Below are positions 15,444-23,567 of a stretch of 64,000 bases of DNA, in pieces. This DNA is from Pseudomonas fluorescens (GTDB lineage Bacteria; Pseudomonadota; Gammaproteobacteria; Pseudomonadales; Pseudomonadaceae): contig NZ_MRST01000027.1 of the NCBI RefSeq assembly GCF_001902145.1, positions 416,519 through 480,518 of the forward strand, written 5' to 3'. Position 1 is the stretch's first letter, and each line of letters starts with the position of its first letter. Below the pieces are notes generated by a model. The model was not told the origin of the DNA and did not search any database. It worked only from the letters and a program-made list of their open reading frames with translations. The translations under genes and the position numbers were made by a program.

Positions 15444-16198
15444 TCAGATCGCCTTAAGGGTGCCGTCTTGGGCACGGGTGGTATTGCCAGTGGTATAGAT
15501 TTCAAGCGGTGCATACCAGGGAGCGCCAGCCGAACTGGAGCTATAGCGGAAGTAGAGCTTCGGACTCCAGGGTTGGGCCATTAGCTCAAATCCCTGATTA
15601 AGGCCGGCCCCAAAACTGTACTTAATGGAGAACTTCCCGTTCGCTTGCGAAGCCCCGCCAGATTGGTCGTCGTAGTAGTTGAAACCGCTGCCAATACTTG
15701 AGCTATCGGGGTTTGTGGTGACATAGCGCGATGCCCCCCAAGGCCGTAAGCACCAACCGGCATAACGTTGCCGGCCGCTGTGCCAACCGTTGCAGTGGCA
15801 GCAGTACCAAGACCAAGATTCACTCGGGCCTGCGCTGCCGCAGTCGCACCGGTACCACCCTTGGTCACAGGCACTACGTTCTCCGTGGAAACAGAACCCA
15901 GGCCAGCGAGAGTCGCGCCCCACTGCTGGACCATCAGATTGACCGCATCAGCCAAAGCCTTTGGATAGCCGTTCACTGGCACGATGCCGTAAGCAGCGCC
16001 CGCTGAGGTGGCGCCACGGTAGGCTGGCGAGATAGAGACGGACGTGTCGCTGGATGGGTTGATCACCTGATAGATGCCGTTATCTGGACCGACAAACATG
16101 TCGCCAGATCGGCAGTTAGAAAACTTCGTACCGACGCCAATTACAACGGCATTGCCGTTCGTAACAGTAACGGTTCCTTCTGAAAACCAAGAAGCCAT
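15444..16198 (-). pseudogene. Phage tail fibre gene with a frameshift in a G tract
   Basis: The start at 16198 has GGAG in front. The first frame runs 'MASWFSEGTVTVTNGNAVVI' through 'VPVTKGGTGATAAAQARVN' to 'GNVMPVGAYGLGG', a standard fibre repeat. At about 15731-15740 a G6 tract (CTTGGGGGGCATCG on the minus strand) would need one more G to join 'ASRYVTTNPDSSSIGSGF' and the C-terminus 'RAQDGTLKAI'. Without it the product ends in unrelated residues after 'HRAMSPQTP'. It may be a mutation, a switching tract or an error. Confidence 0.85.
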
Positions 16199-16244
16199 GT
16201 TTTTCTCCAATCAAAATTTATAACAGCAGGATTAACCTCAAGAG

Positions 16245-16925
16245 TCACGCTTGCATTTTCGCGAACACAGCGGGTATATAAAGAGTGTTTTGTGGTGTTA
16301 CCCCTATAGTAATCGCCCATAACCGATTCGCGGGAAAATCCCACCAACAATACAAAGCTGAAGCCCGAAATGAACTCCCGGCGACATCCATACCGAAGTT
16401 ATTAATCAGCATATACTCATTACTAGAGAAGACAAAAGGGACACTAAAATAAACCATGGTCTGGCCTTGCGCGTCACTTCCTGATGTCACGTAACTCCAA
16501 GAGGCCAAAGATTTGCTGAACACTGCGCTGGGAGTTCCCGTGTCAAAAATCAAAGACTCATTCTGATCGTAAAGCCGGCCTCCCCATAGAGCTGTAGGGC
16601 TTGCTGAGAATGCTGCTGCAAAGTAGTTACCCCTGGGCTGAGCCGTGTTCACGTCATATGCTCGAACGTAAAAGCCTGTCCAGTTGCCCGGCGACCCAAG
16701 TATGAGGACCCTGCAGAGACCAGCAATTATTCCAATATTGTCAGGTTTGACAAATACCAACGGCGGTTCTTGGGTGGTTATAACTCTCTCAAAGTTTGTC
16801 GACGAGCCAAGACCAGACTCTTGTGTAGGGACAAAACGCCCTTTAGAGAGAATTGAAAGACGCGCATATTCAGAATCGAGAATAACGACATCGTCATTAT
16901 TCTTAAACTCAAACCCCCAGCTCAT
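16245..16925 (-). CDS. Phage tail-associated protein
   Basis: 226 residues, beta-rich, with many aromatic and Gly/Ser residues ('WTGFYVRAYDVNTAQPRGNY', 'NRLWAITIGVTPQNTLYIPA'). No domain recognised, but placement between the fibre and the J fragment, and overlap of start and stop with its neighbour, mark it as a tail-tip or receptor-binding component. Confidence 0.6.
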   Translation of the reverse strand: MSWGFEFKNNDDVVILDSEYARLSILSKGRFVPTQESGLGSSTNFERVITTQEPPLVFVKPDNIGIIAGLCRVLILGSPGNWTGFYVRAYDVNTAQPRGNYFAAAFSASPTALWGGRLYDQNESLIFDTGTPSAVFSKSLASWSYVTSGSDAQGQTMVYFSVPFVFSSNEYMLINNFGMDVAGSSFRASALYCWWDFPANRLWAITIGVTPQNTLYIPAVFAKMQA

Positions 16926-17266
16926 TATTTGTACCTCGACACTATAAGGCGCTGGGTCCCAGTCCCAAACCTTCCATCAACAGCGGTCCTGTGCCCCCTC
17001 CACACCCTAATTTGATCCGTAAGTATTTCAGGTTCGTATTGAACTACTGTGTGTAACCCGGTTGTATATGGCCCAATCGGCACAACGATAGCGATGCAGT
17101 TTAGTGGGGTCACCCCTGGCACAGAGAAGACCTGCGCAGCGCCGGCGCCAGTGACCGGTCCAGAGAAGGTGACCAGCGTTGAGAAAACGGTGCGTAGCGT
17201 GAAAGATGCGGGGCCAAGTTGTTGAACTTCGTTCTCGTCCCAGGTAGCTAGGCCATATTCATCCAT
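16925..17266 (-). CDS. Small phage tail protein
   Basis: 113 residues. Stop and start share a base with both neighbours (16925, 17266), so it is part of one translation unit with the J fragment and the next gene. Beta-rich, with 'VTFSGPVTGAGAAQVFSVPG'. Function not recognised. Confidence 0.6.
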   Translation of the reverse strand: MDEYGLATWDENEVQQLGPASFTLRTVFSTLVTFSGPVTGAGAAQVFSVPGVTPLNCIAIVVPIGPYTTGLHTVVQYEPEILTDQIRVWRGHRTAVDGRFGTGTQRLIVSRYK

Positions 17267-17709
17267 CAGGTAAGCCTCCCGAACTTGCCTCGACGCTTCT
17301 CGTTCGCATCGAAAACCGAGAGACCGCTGTTATCGAACAAGCTCGAACCGTCGGTGCCTTCGCCACGCACAGTCATCGTGCCCGCCGGAATGTTGATTTC
17401 CAGCAGTGGACGGCCTTTCGAGTCCACCGTCGGCGAGCGAAGTACCATGCCAAGGATGATTTCCTGAATGATCGCCTTGCTAATGATCGCCGTGTTGAAC
17501 ACCGCTTGGCCGTTCTCAATGACGAACATTGGGTCGATCTTTCCGTCTATCTCGTTAACGACGCCGAACCTTTGAGCGAAGATCAGAAATTCCGACTGCT
17601 CTCCGTTCGAACCAAAGGCCAAGCCCGATACAACCCTTTGGCCATTTACGATGGTTTGAGCCTTCATAGTGGTCTGGGCCAGTACCTTGCCGTCAAACTC
17701 CACGCCCAT
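17266..17709 (-). pseudogene. C-terminal fragment of the tail-tip protein J
   Basis: 147 residues matching the end of lambda J-type host specificity proteins (DUF1983-like): 'MGVEFDGKVLAQTTMKAQTI', 'FLIFAQRFGVVN', 'AVFNTAIISKAIIQEIILG'. J proteins are usually over 1000 residues, so most of the gene is gone. The frame stays open for a few codons upstream of the ATG ('IWDR') and then runs into the terminator at 17723, which marks the deletion junction. Confidence 0.8.
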
Positions 17710-17722
17710 TCTGTCCCAGATG

Positions 17723-17743
17723 CAAAAAGCCCTGCGCGGGGCT
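17723..17743 (-). terminator. Cargo-type terminator, copy 1
   Basis: GATGCAAAAAGCCC-TGCG-CGGGGCT with an A run, terminating on the minus strand. It is the first of a recurring set (17723, 19602, 20774, and a changed form at 19063). Nothing ends at it now on the minus strand, so a cargo gene was probably lost. The gap 17744-17912 holds no other feature I can see. Confidence 0.7.
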
Positions 17744-17912
17744 GGGCAATTCCAAGGACAGCTGTCTGTCGAGGGCGAACTCAGACGTGTTCATGAGCGC
17801 GCTATTGCCTATTTTCGGGAGTACTAAATACAGCAAGATGCTCGCGATTGTTCCTGACAAGCACCACAGCTATGATTGCTAGCTATTTTTAGGGGCAGGT
17901 CAAGGAGGAGCG

Positions 17913-18788
17913 ATGGCAGTCTGGGAGCCGATTAACGGCGTGTATATGGCTTCGACGCCATTTCTTGCAAGCCTAGGGTGGCTTGAAAAATGGTTAAATT
18001 CGCAGCTTAGTTCGGCTGTTATCGGTGGCATGATTGGTGCTGGTTTCGGGGCCTGGGCCGCAGGGATGATCGCAAAGAGGAGCAAACGATTCGATTCCGT
18101 TAATGAGGAAATTCGGGCTTGCAACTTGGCAATGCTGCTGGCCCAACAAGCCTTGAATCTTACCGTAGCGCTAAAGATTGATGCGGTAAAACCCATGACA
18201 GATTCCTATAACAAAGCTCGTAGTGAGTCTCTTGATCCTAAGGTTGGCACTATCTCAGAGATGCAAAACCTGCAAAAAATCAGCCCGATAAACCCACCGC
18301 TCGACGAGTTACGCACCATAGCCCTAGAACGTATCACTTTGCGAGGCCCCGCCACTCGTGCGGTATTGCAGGTAGTCGAATCAGTGAATTGCCTCAACCG
18401 AGCGCTTACAACCCGCAACGAGATGACAGATACCTTTTTACACCAGCAGTTTCCGCCAGGCATGGATTTCCACCACATGTATTTCGGAATACAGAAGGAG
18501 GGTTACTGTCACGCCGGCTACATGGACTGTATGAGGAACATGGCTAGGTACACTGATGAAGCGGTGTTTTTCACCATGACTCTGTGCCAGATGCTGGATG
18601 AACAAGGGCTGTTGCTGCGGAAAGAGCGTAAAAAGATAGCACGGGGCAAAGTGTCCCTTATTCGTTTCCGTTTGGCTGCCAACATTCCCGATGGAATCAT
18701 CCCAGACGCTGAGAACTACGCGACATGGTTCGCTGGCTATGAAGTGAAGACCAATAATAGAAAATGGTGGCAGTGGGGAAAAAAATAA
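17913..18788 (+). CDS. Cargo gene: membrane-anchored protein of unknown function
   Basis: 291 residues. An N-terminal hydrophobic segment at about 34-54 ('SAVIGGMIGAGFGAWAAGMI') is followed by a long, mostly helical cytosolic part ('NLAMLLAQQALNLTVALKID', 'LQVVESVNCLNRALTTRNEM', 'YTDEAVFFTMTLCQMLDE'). 'CAAGGAGG' directly upstream is a strong RBS. It is transcribed against the tail genes, with its own terminator at 19052. The family is unknown to me; the layout resembles membrane-linked phage-exclusion proteins, but that is only inference. Confidence 0.65.
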   Translation: MAVWEPINGVYMASTPFLASLGWLEKWLNSQLSSAVIGGMIGAGFGAWAAGMIAKRSKRFDSVNEEIRACNLAMLLAQQALNLTVALKIDAVKPMTDSYNKARSESLDPKVGTISEMQNLQKISPINPPLDELRTIALERITLRGPATRAVLQVVESVNCLNRALTTRNEMTDTFLHQQFPPGMDFHHMYFGIQKEGYCHAGYMDCMRNMARYTDEAVFFTMTLCQMLDEQGLLLRKERKKIARGKVSLIRFRLAANIPDGIIPDAENYATWFAGYEVKTNNRKWWQWGKK

Positions 18789-19025
18789 GACTGGTCCCCA
18801 CACTCTAATGACGCTGTCGTAGCACCCCTATGCTCCAACGAGCACGGACCTTTTTGCGCAATAAATTAGTCGCACATGGTCGTCAGATAGATGAATGCCG
18901 CTTAGGTGATAGTTAACCGGTAGCTTTGGGTCGAAAGCGGACGTCACCAATTTCGTCTGCTTGGCCAAGTGCCCCCTACCCTTGCTACATTCCCGCAACG
19001 CCTTGCAGAAGATTCAAATGCTGCT
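18789..19025. other. Intergenic stretch without a recognised feature
   Basis: About 240 bp after the membrane cargo gene with no convincing frame on either strand. It ends at the repeat starting at 19026. Confidence 0.5.
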
Positions 19026-19054
19026 CTCTTTGGTTTGGCGGGACTGTAGCACTG
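19026..19054. repeat. 29-bp cargo-flanking repeat, copy 1
   Basis: CTCTTTGGTTTGGCGGGACT continuing GTAGCACTG; the copy at 20148-20176 differs at two positions. Each lies in the gap between cargo genes. Such short conserved flanks could support exchange of the genes between them. Confidence 0.6.
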
Positions 19055-19099
19055 AGGGGTAGGATGCAAAAAGCATCGCGCAAAACCTCAGCGTTTTTT
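19052..19099 (+). terminator. Branched terminator of the 17913 gene
   Basis: CTGAGG and CCTCAG arms enclose a second perfect hairpin GATGC-AAAAA-GCATC and are followed by CGTTTTTT. The inner part resembles the recurring cargo terminators. Confidence 0.6.
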
Positions 19100-19115
19100 A
19101 ACCGAGCAACGGAAC

Positions 19116-19523
19116 ATGACTGAAACTTTCGAAATGGAAATCAACGGTACACCTCCGGACCTATCCGGCCTGATATGCGACTCCTTCATCTGCGAATCAT
19201 TTGCCTGTGACGGAAAAGTGATCGCCCCGGCGAACGTGAGTCACATCAGTTTCGGAGGTCAGTTGTACAGAGCCTATTTTGATTGCGGCATTATATTCTG
19301 GAGATCCTCCTCAACACCACCGCAACCCTGGAGCGATTCGGAAGAAGGCTGGAATTGCCCACATATCGATGTTGGTGCGCTCGCAGGCGTTGTGGGCGTA
19401 GCGTTATGCGGATACGTCATGGCACCAACCGTCACCGGAAGCGTCATAGCATTTCATTTCGAAAATGGGGTGCAGATCAAGCTAGAGGATGTGAACGATG
19501 AAACCCATTTCAGCATCCTGTGA
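19116..19523 (+). CDS. Cargo gene: hypothetical protein
   Basis: 135 residues, soluble, with several Cys in the N-terminal half ('LICDSFICESFACDGK') and a hydrophobic centre ('VGALAGVVGVALCGYVM'). The C-terminus is 'FENGVQIKLEDVNDETHFSI'. General look is that of small immunity-type proteins, but I cannot assign a family. Confidence 0.5.
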   Translation: MTETFEMEINGTPPDLSGLICDSFICESFACDGKVIAPANVSHISFGGQLYRAYFDCGIIFWRSSSTPPQPWSDSEEGWNCPHIDVGALAGVVGVALCGYVMAPTVTGSVIAFHFENGVQIKLEDVNDETHFSIL

Positions 19524-19601
19524 ACGCTGTTCGCCGATTCAGGCTAATCACACTGAAAACGCGAGTCTGGCCTGGCATCCACTTCACTTAGAGGCGGATG
19601 C

Positions 19602-19623
19602 AAAAAAGTCCAGCGCGGGGCTT
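19602..19623 (-). terminator. Cargo-type terminator, copy 2
   Basis: GGATGCAAAAAAGTCC-AGCGC-GGGGCTT; on the minus strand the stem is followed by TTTTTT. It lies 17 bp after the stop of the minus-strand gene ending at 19641. Confidence 0.75.
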
Positions 19624-19640
19624 GGTTTGTTTCGTGCCTG

Positions 19641-20096
19641 TTAAGAACGCTCGGGCTTTGCTGCAACGTACCCATTGACCTCGTTATGGCAATCAACCGT
19701 CAGATCATTCAGAAAAGGGCTTATCTCCGGATGCTCCATCAGCCCGAGCAGATCAGTGGCTGAATCACGGATGGGCTGCCAATCTTGATGATCGAATATC
19801 AACCGGTCGCCGCAGTGAAATGAGTCTTCAGTCAGGCCATTGCATAGCTGCCAGATACGGTGCAAACCGCTTCTAACTTCGTCTGGCAATGCGCTGCCAC
19901 ACGCGGTAAGCGTATCGTTCAACGGCAGCATTGCTATAGACCACGCTTCGCATGCAGGGCAGTCCGGAATTGTTTCTCGCTGCTCATCTGCACTCGTCGC
20001 CAAGAACTCCAGAGCAGGAAACGCTTCACAAGCGGCGAGTACCCGTCTGTACTCCCCCTGCCCATACCACTCCCAGAGTGTTGCTGCGAACCCCAT
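19641..20096 (-). CDS. Cargo gene: hypothetical protein
   Basis: 151 residues, acidic, with Trp- and Cys-containing helical stretches ('IPDCPACEAWSIAMLPLND', 'RSGLHRIWQLCNGLTEDSFH'). No domain recognised. Its size and acidic character resemble immunity proteins of contact or polymorphic toxins; no partner toxin is in the window. Confidence 0.5.
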   Translation of the reverse strand: MGFAATLWEWYGQGEYRRVLAACEAFPALEFLATSADEQRETIPDCPACEAWSIAMLPLNDTLTACGSALPDEVRSGLHRIWQLCNGLTEDSFHCGDRLIFDHQDWQPIRDSATDLLGLMEHPEISPFLNDLTVDCHNEVNGYVAAKPERS

Positions 20097-20147
20097 CTTA
20101 ACGCTCCGAAACTGCCACCGCAGCTATCAAAATCCGTATGTCGCTCC

Positions 20148-20176
20148 CTCTTTGGTTTAGCGGGACTGTAACACTG
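20148..20176. repeat. 29-bp cargo-flanking repeat, copy 2
   Basis: CTCTTTGGTTTAGCGGGACT continuing GTAACACTG, two mismatches from 19026-19054. It lies in the gap between the genes at 19641 and 20186. Confidence 0.6.
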
Positions 20177-20185
20177 GATCAAGCT

Positions 20186-20656
20186 TCATGGAGCTGTGCC
20201 AGTGATCAGCCTGTGCCAGGCTTCCTTGGCCTCTTCATAGGATGCAAGTACTTGTATTTTGGGAAGCCAAAACTGTCCCTCATTCACGACACATTCCAAA
20301 GTAGAGTCTTGAAAAGTAAAGACATAGTGGACAAGATCGCTTAAAAAACGCTTTCGATCGTGTCTTGGATGAATAGAGTTTTGCCGCTCGAGCTCTTCAA
20401 TCCAAGGCGAATTATCTATGCGATGCACTTGGTACTGCCTGAGGCCAAACGCAGTCAGAGGATGACCTCCCAGCGCCTCATCGTTTGGTGAACCAAATTG
20501 AAATTTCTTGACTAACGAAAACTGGATTACAGCGGTTTCATCGTAGTCAGTGCCGTACCGCAGGAACAACAGTGTGTCTGTGGCAAACACGATTGGCTCA
20601 GGAGATGTACTTGGCTGTGGCCAAGAATTGAGTAGCACTACAATCGGAGATGGCAT
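20186..20656 (-). CDS. Cargo gene: hypothetical protein
   Basis: 156 residues, soluble, mixed alpha/beta ('TDTLLFLRYGTDYDETAVIQ', 'KRFLSDLVHYVFTFQDSTLE', 'IQVLASYEEAKEAWHRLITG'). Again immunity-like in size and composition, with no recognised family. No terminator lies directly after it; the next minus-strand gene starts 90 bp on. Confidence 0.5.
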   Translation of the reverse strand: MPSPIVVLLNSWPQPSTSPEPIVFATDTLLFLRYGTDYDETAVIQFSLVKKFQFGSPNDEALGGHPLTAFGLRQYQVHRIDNSPWIEELERQNSIHPRHDRKRFLSDLVHYVFTFQDSTLECVVNEGQFWLPKIQVLASYEEAKEAWHRLITGTAP

Positions 20657-20773
20657 AAGGAAGCCTAACGAAAAACAGAGGCCGGAATAGGGTGATCAGT
20701 CAGATATATCACAACCCATAAGGTGCATGATCCATTTTACGGCACGGCCCACTGTAGGACGCCGCCAGATGCA

Positions 20774-20792
20774 GAAAGCCCAGCGCGGGGCC
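20774..20792 (-). terminator. Cargo-type terminator, copy 3
   Basis: GATGCAGAAAGCCC-AGCGC-GGGGC, 17 bp after the stop of the minus-strand gene at 20809. It shares core sequence and spacing with the copy at 19602. Confidence 0.65.
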
Positions 20793-20808
20793 AGGCCACC
20801 GCCGCTGG

Positions 20809-21060
20809 CTAAGCAGGCAAACGTCTAAGCACATGACCAATATGATCCCCAAAGTTGACAGCCCAGCTATCACCCAAAGGTGCCAAATAACCTATACGTG
20901 ATCCATCGGTATCGAAGAGAACGCCGTCCCTAACTTGAAACACCCCCTCTCCCTGCCTAACAGGCTCTCCGACTCCGTCGATCAAATGGCCAATAGGACT
21001 GCCCGGCCCTCGATCCTTGAATACACCCCAGCGGCCTTCTTCATACGACTTGCTCGGCAT
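20809..21060 (-). CDS. Cargo gene: small hypothetical protein
   Basis: 83 residues, glycine-rich and beta-like ('GEGVFQVRDGVLFDTDGSRI', 'GYLAPLGDSWAVNFGDHIGH'). The pattern suggests a small beta-barrel or SH3-like fold, but no family is recognised. Confidence 0.5.
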   Translation of the reverse strand: MPSKSYEEGRWGVFKDRGPGSPIGHLIDGVGEPVRQGEGVFQVRDGVLFDTDGSRIGYLAPLGDSWAVNFGDHIGHVLRRLPA

Positions 21061-21236
21061 AAATCCTCCTATCCGTGTTGCTGGCTAAATATCCGGAGAG
21101 CTTGCCTTATTAGCGATGCCGGTTCCAACCTCTTGCGCTATTCTTGTCCAGGCATCCAGCGTGGATGGAATGCCAGTGGCGCGGCCATTCTTTCTGGTAG
21201 TAGCCTCAGACCTTCAATCTTAACCAAGGAAAGGTC

Positions 21237-21473
21237 ATGTCAATTCGAAGCATTGCGCAAAACCTACCCAAAGATCCGGATAACAAGGGCTGGGTTCTTG
21301 GCTGGGCGGTCTTCAAAGATAGGCCCAATAACTGGCACCTGGTCGATGTGTTCCCTAGTAAAGCTGTGGCTGAGGCGGAAGCAGAAAGGCTGAATGACGG
21401 TTACTTAGTGGAGTATGGATCCCATAAGCTCGGCTCTGACGATTTCGTAAGCGGACTCACGCCTCCGGAGTAA
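21237..21473 (+). CDS. Cargo gene: small hypothetical protein
   Basis: 78 residues ('MSIRSIAQNLPKDPDNKGWV', 'DVFPSKAVAEAEAERLNDGY') with 'AAGGAAAGG' before the ATG. A WxxGWAVFKD-like strand region is followed by a helix. It is transcribed against the surrounding phage genes. No family known to me. Confidence 0.5.
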   Translation: MSIRSIAQNLPKDPDNKGWVLGWAVFKDRPNNWHLVDVFPSKAVAEAEAERLNDGYLVEYGSHKLGSDDFVSGLTPPE

Positions 21474-21483
21474 AACCTCCAGC

Positions 21484-21723
21484 CTAAACCACCTCGAAGT
21501 CAATACGACCGGGGCCTGACATGATATTGGCGCTCAGCCCTGGCTTGCCGTAGTAGCTTCGGCAGTAGCCACCTTTGCTCTGGCATTTGCCGGAGAATTT
21601 CACGCGATCAACCTCGACGCCACAATCCAAAATGGCGACCTCGGCTTCGGCGCCGCAGATTCCGCCTTCGGTAGCGGTCAAAAGGTCGTGGATGGTCAGA
21701 TTGTAGCGTTGCGCGGTTTGCAT
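21484..21723 (-). CDS. Small cysteine-containing protein downstream of the K homologue
   Basis: 79 residues with four Cys ('GGICGAEAEVAILDCG', 'SGKCQSKGGYCRSYYGKP'), 25 bp after the K gene on the same strand. In lambda this place is held by gpI, but the sequence does not look like gpI. It may be a tail assembly accessory protein or another cargo gene; a bound metal is possible. Confidence 0.5.
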   Translation of the reverse strand: MQTAQRYNLTIHDLLTATEGGICGAEAEVAILDCGVEVDRVKFSGKCQSKGGYCRSYYGKPGLSANIMSGPGRIDFEVV

Positions 21724-21748
21724 GCCATTCTCCTGCGGCTATGCCGCA

Positions 21749-22513
21749 TCATGTTGGTTGTCTTGCATCTTTGTGCCTGAGGATCAGGCGCGTTCGGTCG
21801 TGCCAGGGGCCGCCGTAGACGATGATTTCCGACGGCCTACCGTACAGGTGGTGCAGCAGGAATGGGCCGGGGCCGACTGCGCCCGCCTCCTCGCCTAGTA
21901 GTGCTGGATCGGCGCCCAGGTAAATCCCAGCGTGGTTTGGATGCACAGTGCGCCCAACCTGCATGACGATCATGTCACCACGCTGTGGGCGGTCGACACG
22001 CACGAAACCTGCAGCCTCGTAGTTCGCCTCGTACAGGCTGGCGTTCTCCGCACTCTCCCACCAGCCATCGGTGCGCTGGAAGGATTCAAACTCAATCCCC
22101 CATTCGCGCTGGTACCAATCTGCGCAGACCTGCCAGCAGTCCCAGGCGCCATGTACGAACGGGCGCTTGAGCAGCGGCGTGCTGCCGGTCGGCGTGATCG
22201 TTCGCAGGTCGCCCTCGGGCCAGGAGAGAATGTGCCAGGGCAACGCAGTGGATTCGCACATGGCCAGGTCGTGCGGTGAGGGCCGGCTGGTGGCGTCCGG
22301 GTGAGAGTGGACGATGCCGATCACCTCGCCCAGGTCTTCCGCAGCGGCGTAGCCCTCTGGATCAAGCCTGAACTCTTCGTTCGGCTCCGTGGCGATGTTC
22401 GTGCAGGGGAAGTACTTCTGCGCTCGGCCCATGGCAAGCAACAGACCGCAGCACTCTTTCGGGTACTCGGCCGCCGCGTGCGCCTGGATTGCCGCAACGA
22501 TGTGTTTTCGCAT
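21749..22513 (-). CDS. Tail tip assembly peptidase, lambda gpK-like
   Basis: 254 residues from the ATG at 22513, which starts 2 bp after the L stop. Two domains: an N-terminal JAB/JAMM isopeptidase-like part with 'IGIVHSHPDATSRPSPHDLA' (HxH and Asp), and a C-terminal NlpC/P60 part with 'AWDCWQVCADWY' and 'PNHAGIYLGAD'. gpK is needed to assemble tail tips of siphophages. It appears intact. Confidence 0.88.
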   Translation of the reverse strand: MRKHIVAAIQAHAAAEYPKECCGLLLAMGRAQKYFPCTNIATEPNEEFRLDPEGYAAAEDLGEVIGIVHSHPDATSRPSPHDLAMCESTALPWHILSWPEGDLRTITPTGSTPLLKRPFVHGAWDCWQVCADWYQREWGIEFESFQRTDGWWESAENASLYEANYEAAGFVRVDRPQRGDMIVMQVGRTVHPNHAGIYLGADPALLGEEAGAVGPGPFLLHHLYGRPSEIIVYGGPWHDRTRLILRHKDARQPT

Positions 22514-22515
22514 GG

Positions 22516-23178
22516 TCAGCTCCGGGCAATCAGGGAAACGGCGGGGAATCCGCCGAAGGACAGCTCGTTGTTCTCGCCGAAGCGCAACTTGCAGGACGAC
22601 AGACAGCCCTTGCACTGGTCTAGGGCCGGGTCATCCGTGGGGTTATCCTCATCGTCGAACATGACCGCGCCGGTGTAACCACAGTCCGGCCCACGGTATC
22701 CGTTGGTCATAGCCCAGTGGCAGAACGTCGTCATCTGGCGCCCGGGAAGCCCATGGTTGTCGATCTCGCCCGGGGACGAAAGCTCCCAGACTACTGCCTC
22801 ACCGTCTTCGCTGGTTTTCTGGTCGATGTACCAGATCTCCAATGCTTCCTGGGTAGGGTCAGCAGTTGGGTTGCCTTCGGGAAAGTTAACCGCATCCAAG
22901 TACTGGGCCAGGGTCTCGCGAACCGTCAGCTTGAACTTCAGCAGGTCCTCGAAAGCCAAGCACAGGGCAGTCACTCGGCCATTAATGTTGCCGGCGGCGA
23001 AAGTCGGGCGAGAGGCGGTGCCGTCGCTACTGGAAGAAATCCCTTCGATCTGGACCGGCCAGGCCGCGTACTCGGCGCCCTGCCACCAAATCGACTTGGC
23101 GGGCAGATCCTCTTCCGAGCCCTCATAGGCCAGCAGTTCCTCGGGCGTATGCGGAATGGCGTGCCCATGGAAGCGCAG
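22516..23178 (-). pseudogene. Minor tail protein L, N-terminus missing
   Basis: About 220 codons matching lambda gpL: 'FHGHAIPHTPEELLAYEG', 'GTASRPTFAAGNINGRVTAL', 'LDAVNFPEGNPTADP' and the Cys pattern 'CGYTG...CKGCLSSCKLRFG' that holds an Fe-S cluster in gpL. Roughly the first 30 residues are gone, replaced by the excisionase start, so there is no proper start codon. This is the second deletion junction of the prophage. Confidence 0.8.
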
Positions 23179-23180
23179 GT

Positions 23181-23567
23181 ATGGGCGCGCAACAACTGAT
23201 ACCGCGGTTCATTCGAGCAAAGGAAGCGCCCGGATACCTGGGCATGTGCCGGGCAATTTTCGACGAGACCGTCAGGCCCTTCGTCAGCGAGTTCCCGATC
23301 GGCGGGCGCGGCGTTGGCTTTGATCGACAGGAGCTGGACGACTGGGCCACGGCGTACGTCGAGGCAAAGGCGATTGATAAAAAAGGCGCAACGGAGCAAC
23401 AATCGCCCCGCAGCGAGCGCCAGAAAGGAGATAAATCATGGCGCGAAAATCGATCACAGGCCTCTCCCAAAGGAAAGGCATCTGGCATATCGACAAGAAA
23501 ATCAACGGAGAACGACTTTACGAAAGCACTGGAACTGGTGACCGGGAAGAAGCGGAGCGCTACCTGA
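23181..23567 (+). CDS. Excisionase-like DNA-binding protein
   Basis: 128 residues. The N-terminal 'LIPRFIRAKEAPGYLGMCRA' is the winged-helix pattern of Pseudomonas prophage excisionase/AlpA-like proteins found just upstream of integrase genes, followed by 'FDRQELDDWATAYVEA'. The C-terminus is basic and overlaps the integrase gene by 130 bp. The first few residues come from the junction with the L fragment, so the native start may be altered. Confidence 0.6.
   Translation: MGAQQLIPRFIRAKEAPGYLGMCRAIFDETVRPFVSEFPIGGRGVGFDRQELDDWATAYVEAKAIDKKGATEQQSPRSERQKGDKSWRENRSQASPKGKASGISTRKSTENDFTKALELVTGKKRSAT

Noticed and set aside
20935..21393. 152-codon plus-strand frame across two cargo genes
   Set aside because: Overlaps better-supported genes on both sides (20809-21060 minus, 21237-21473 plus) and has no RBS.
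17710..21480. CRISPR array or integron attC array in the cargo region
   Set aside because: Repeats are few, unevenly spaced and tied to terminators; no integron integrase or regular spacers.
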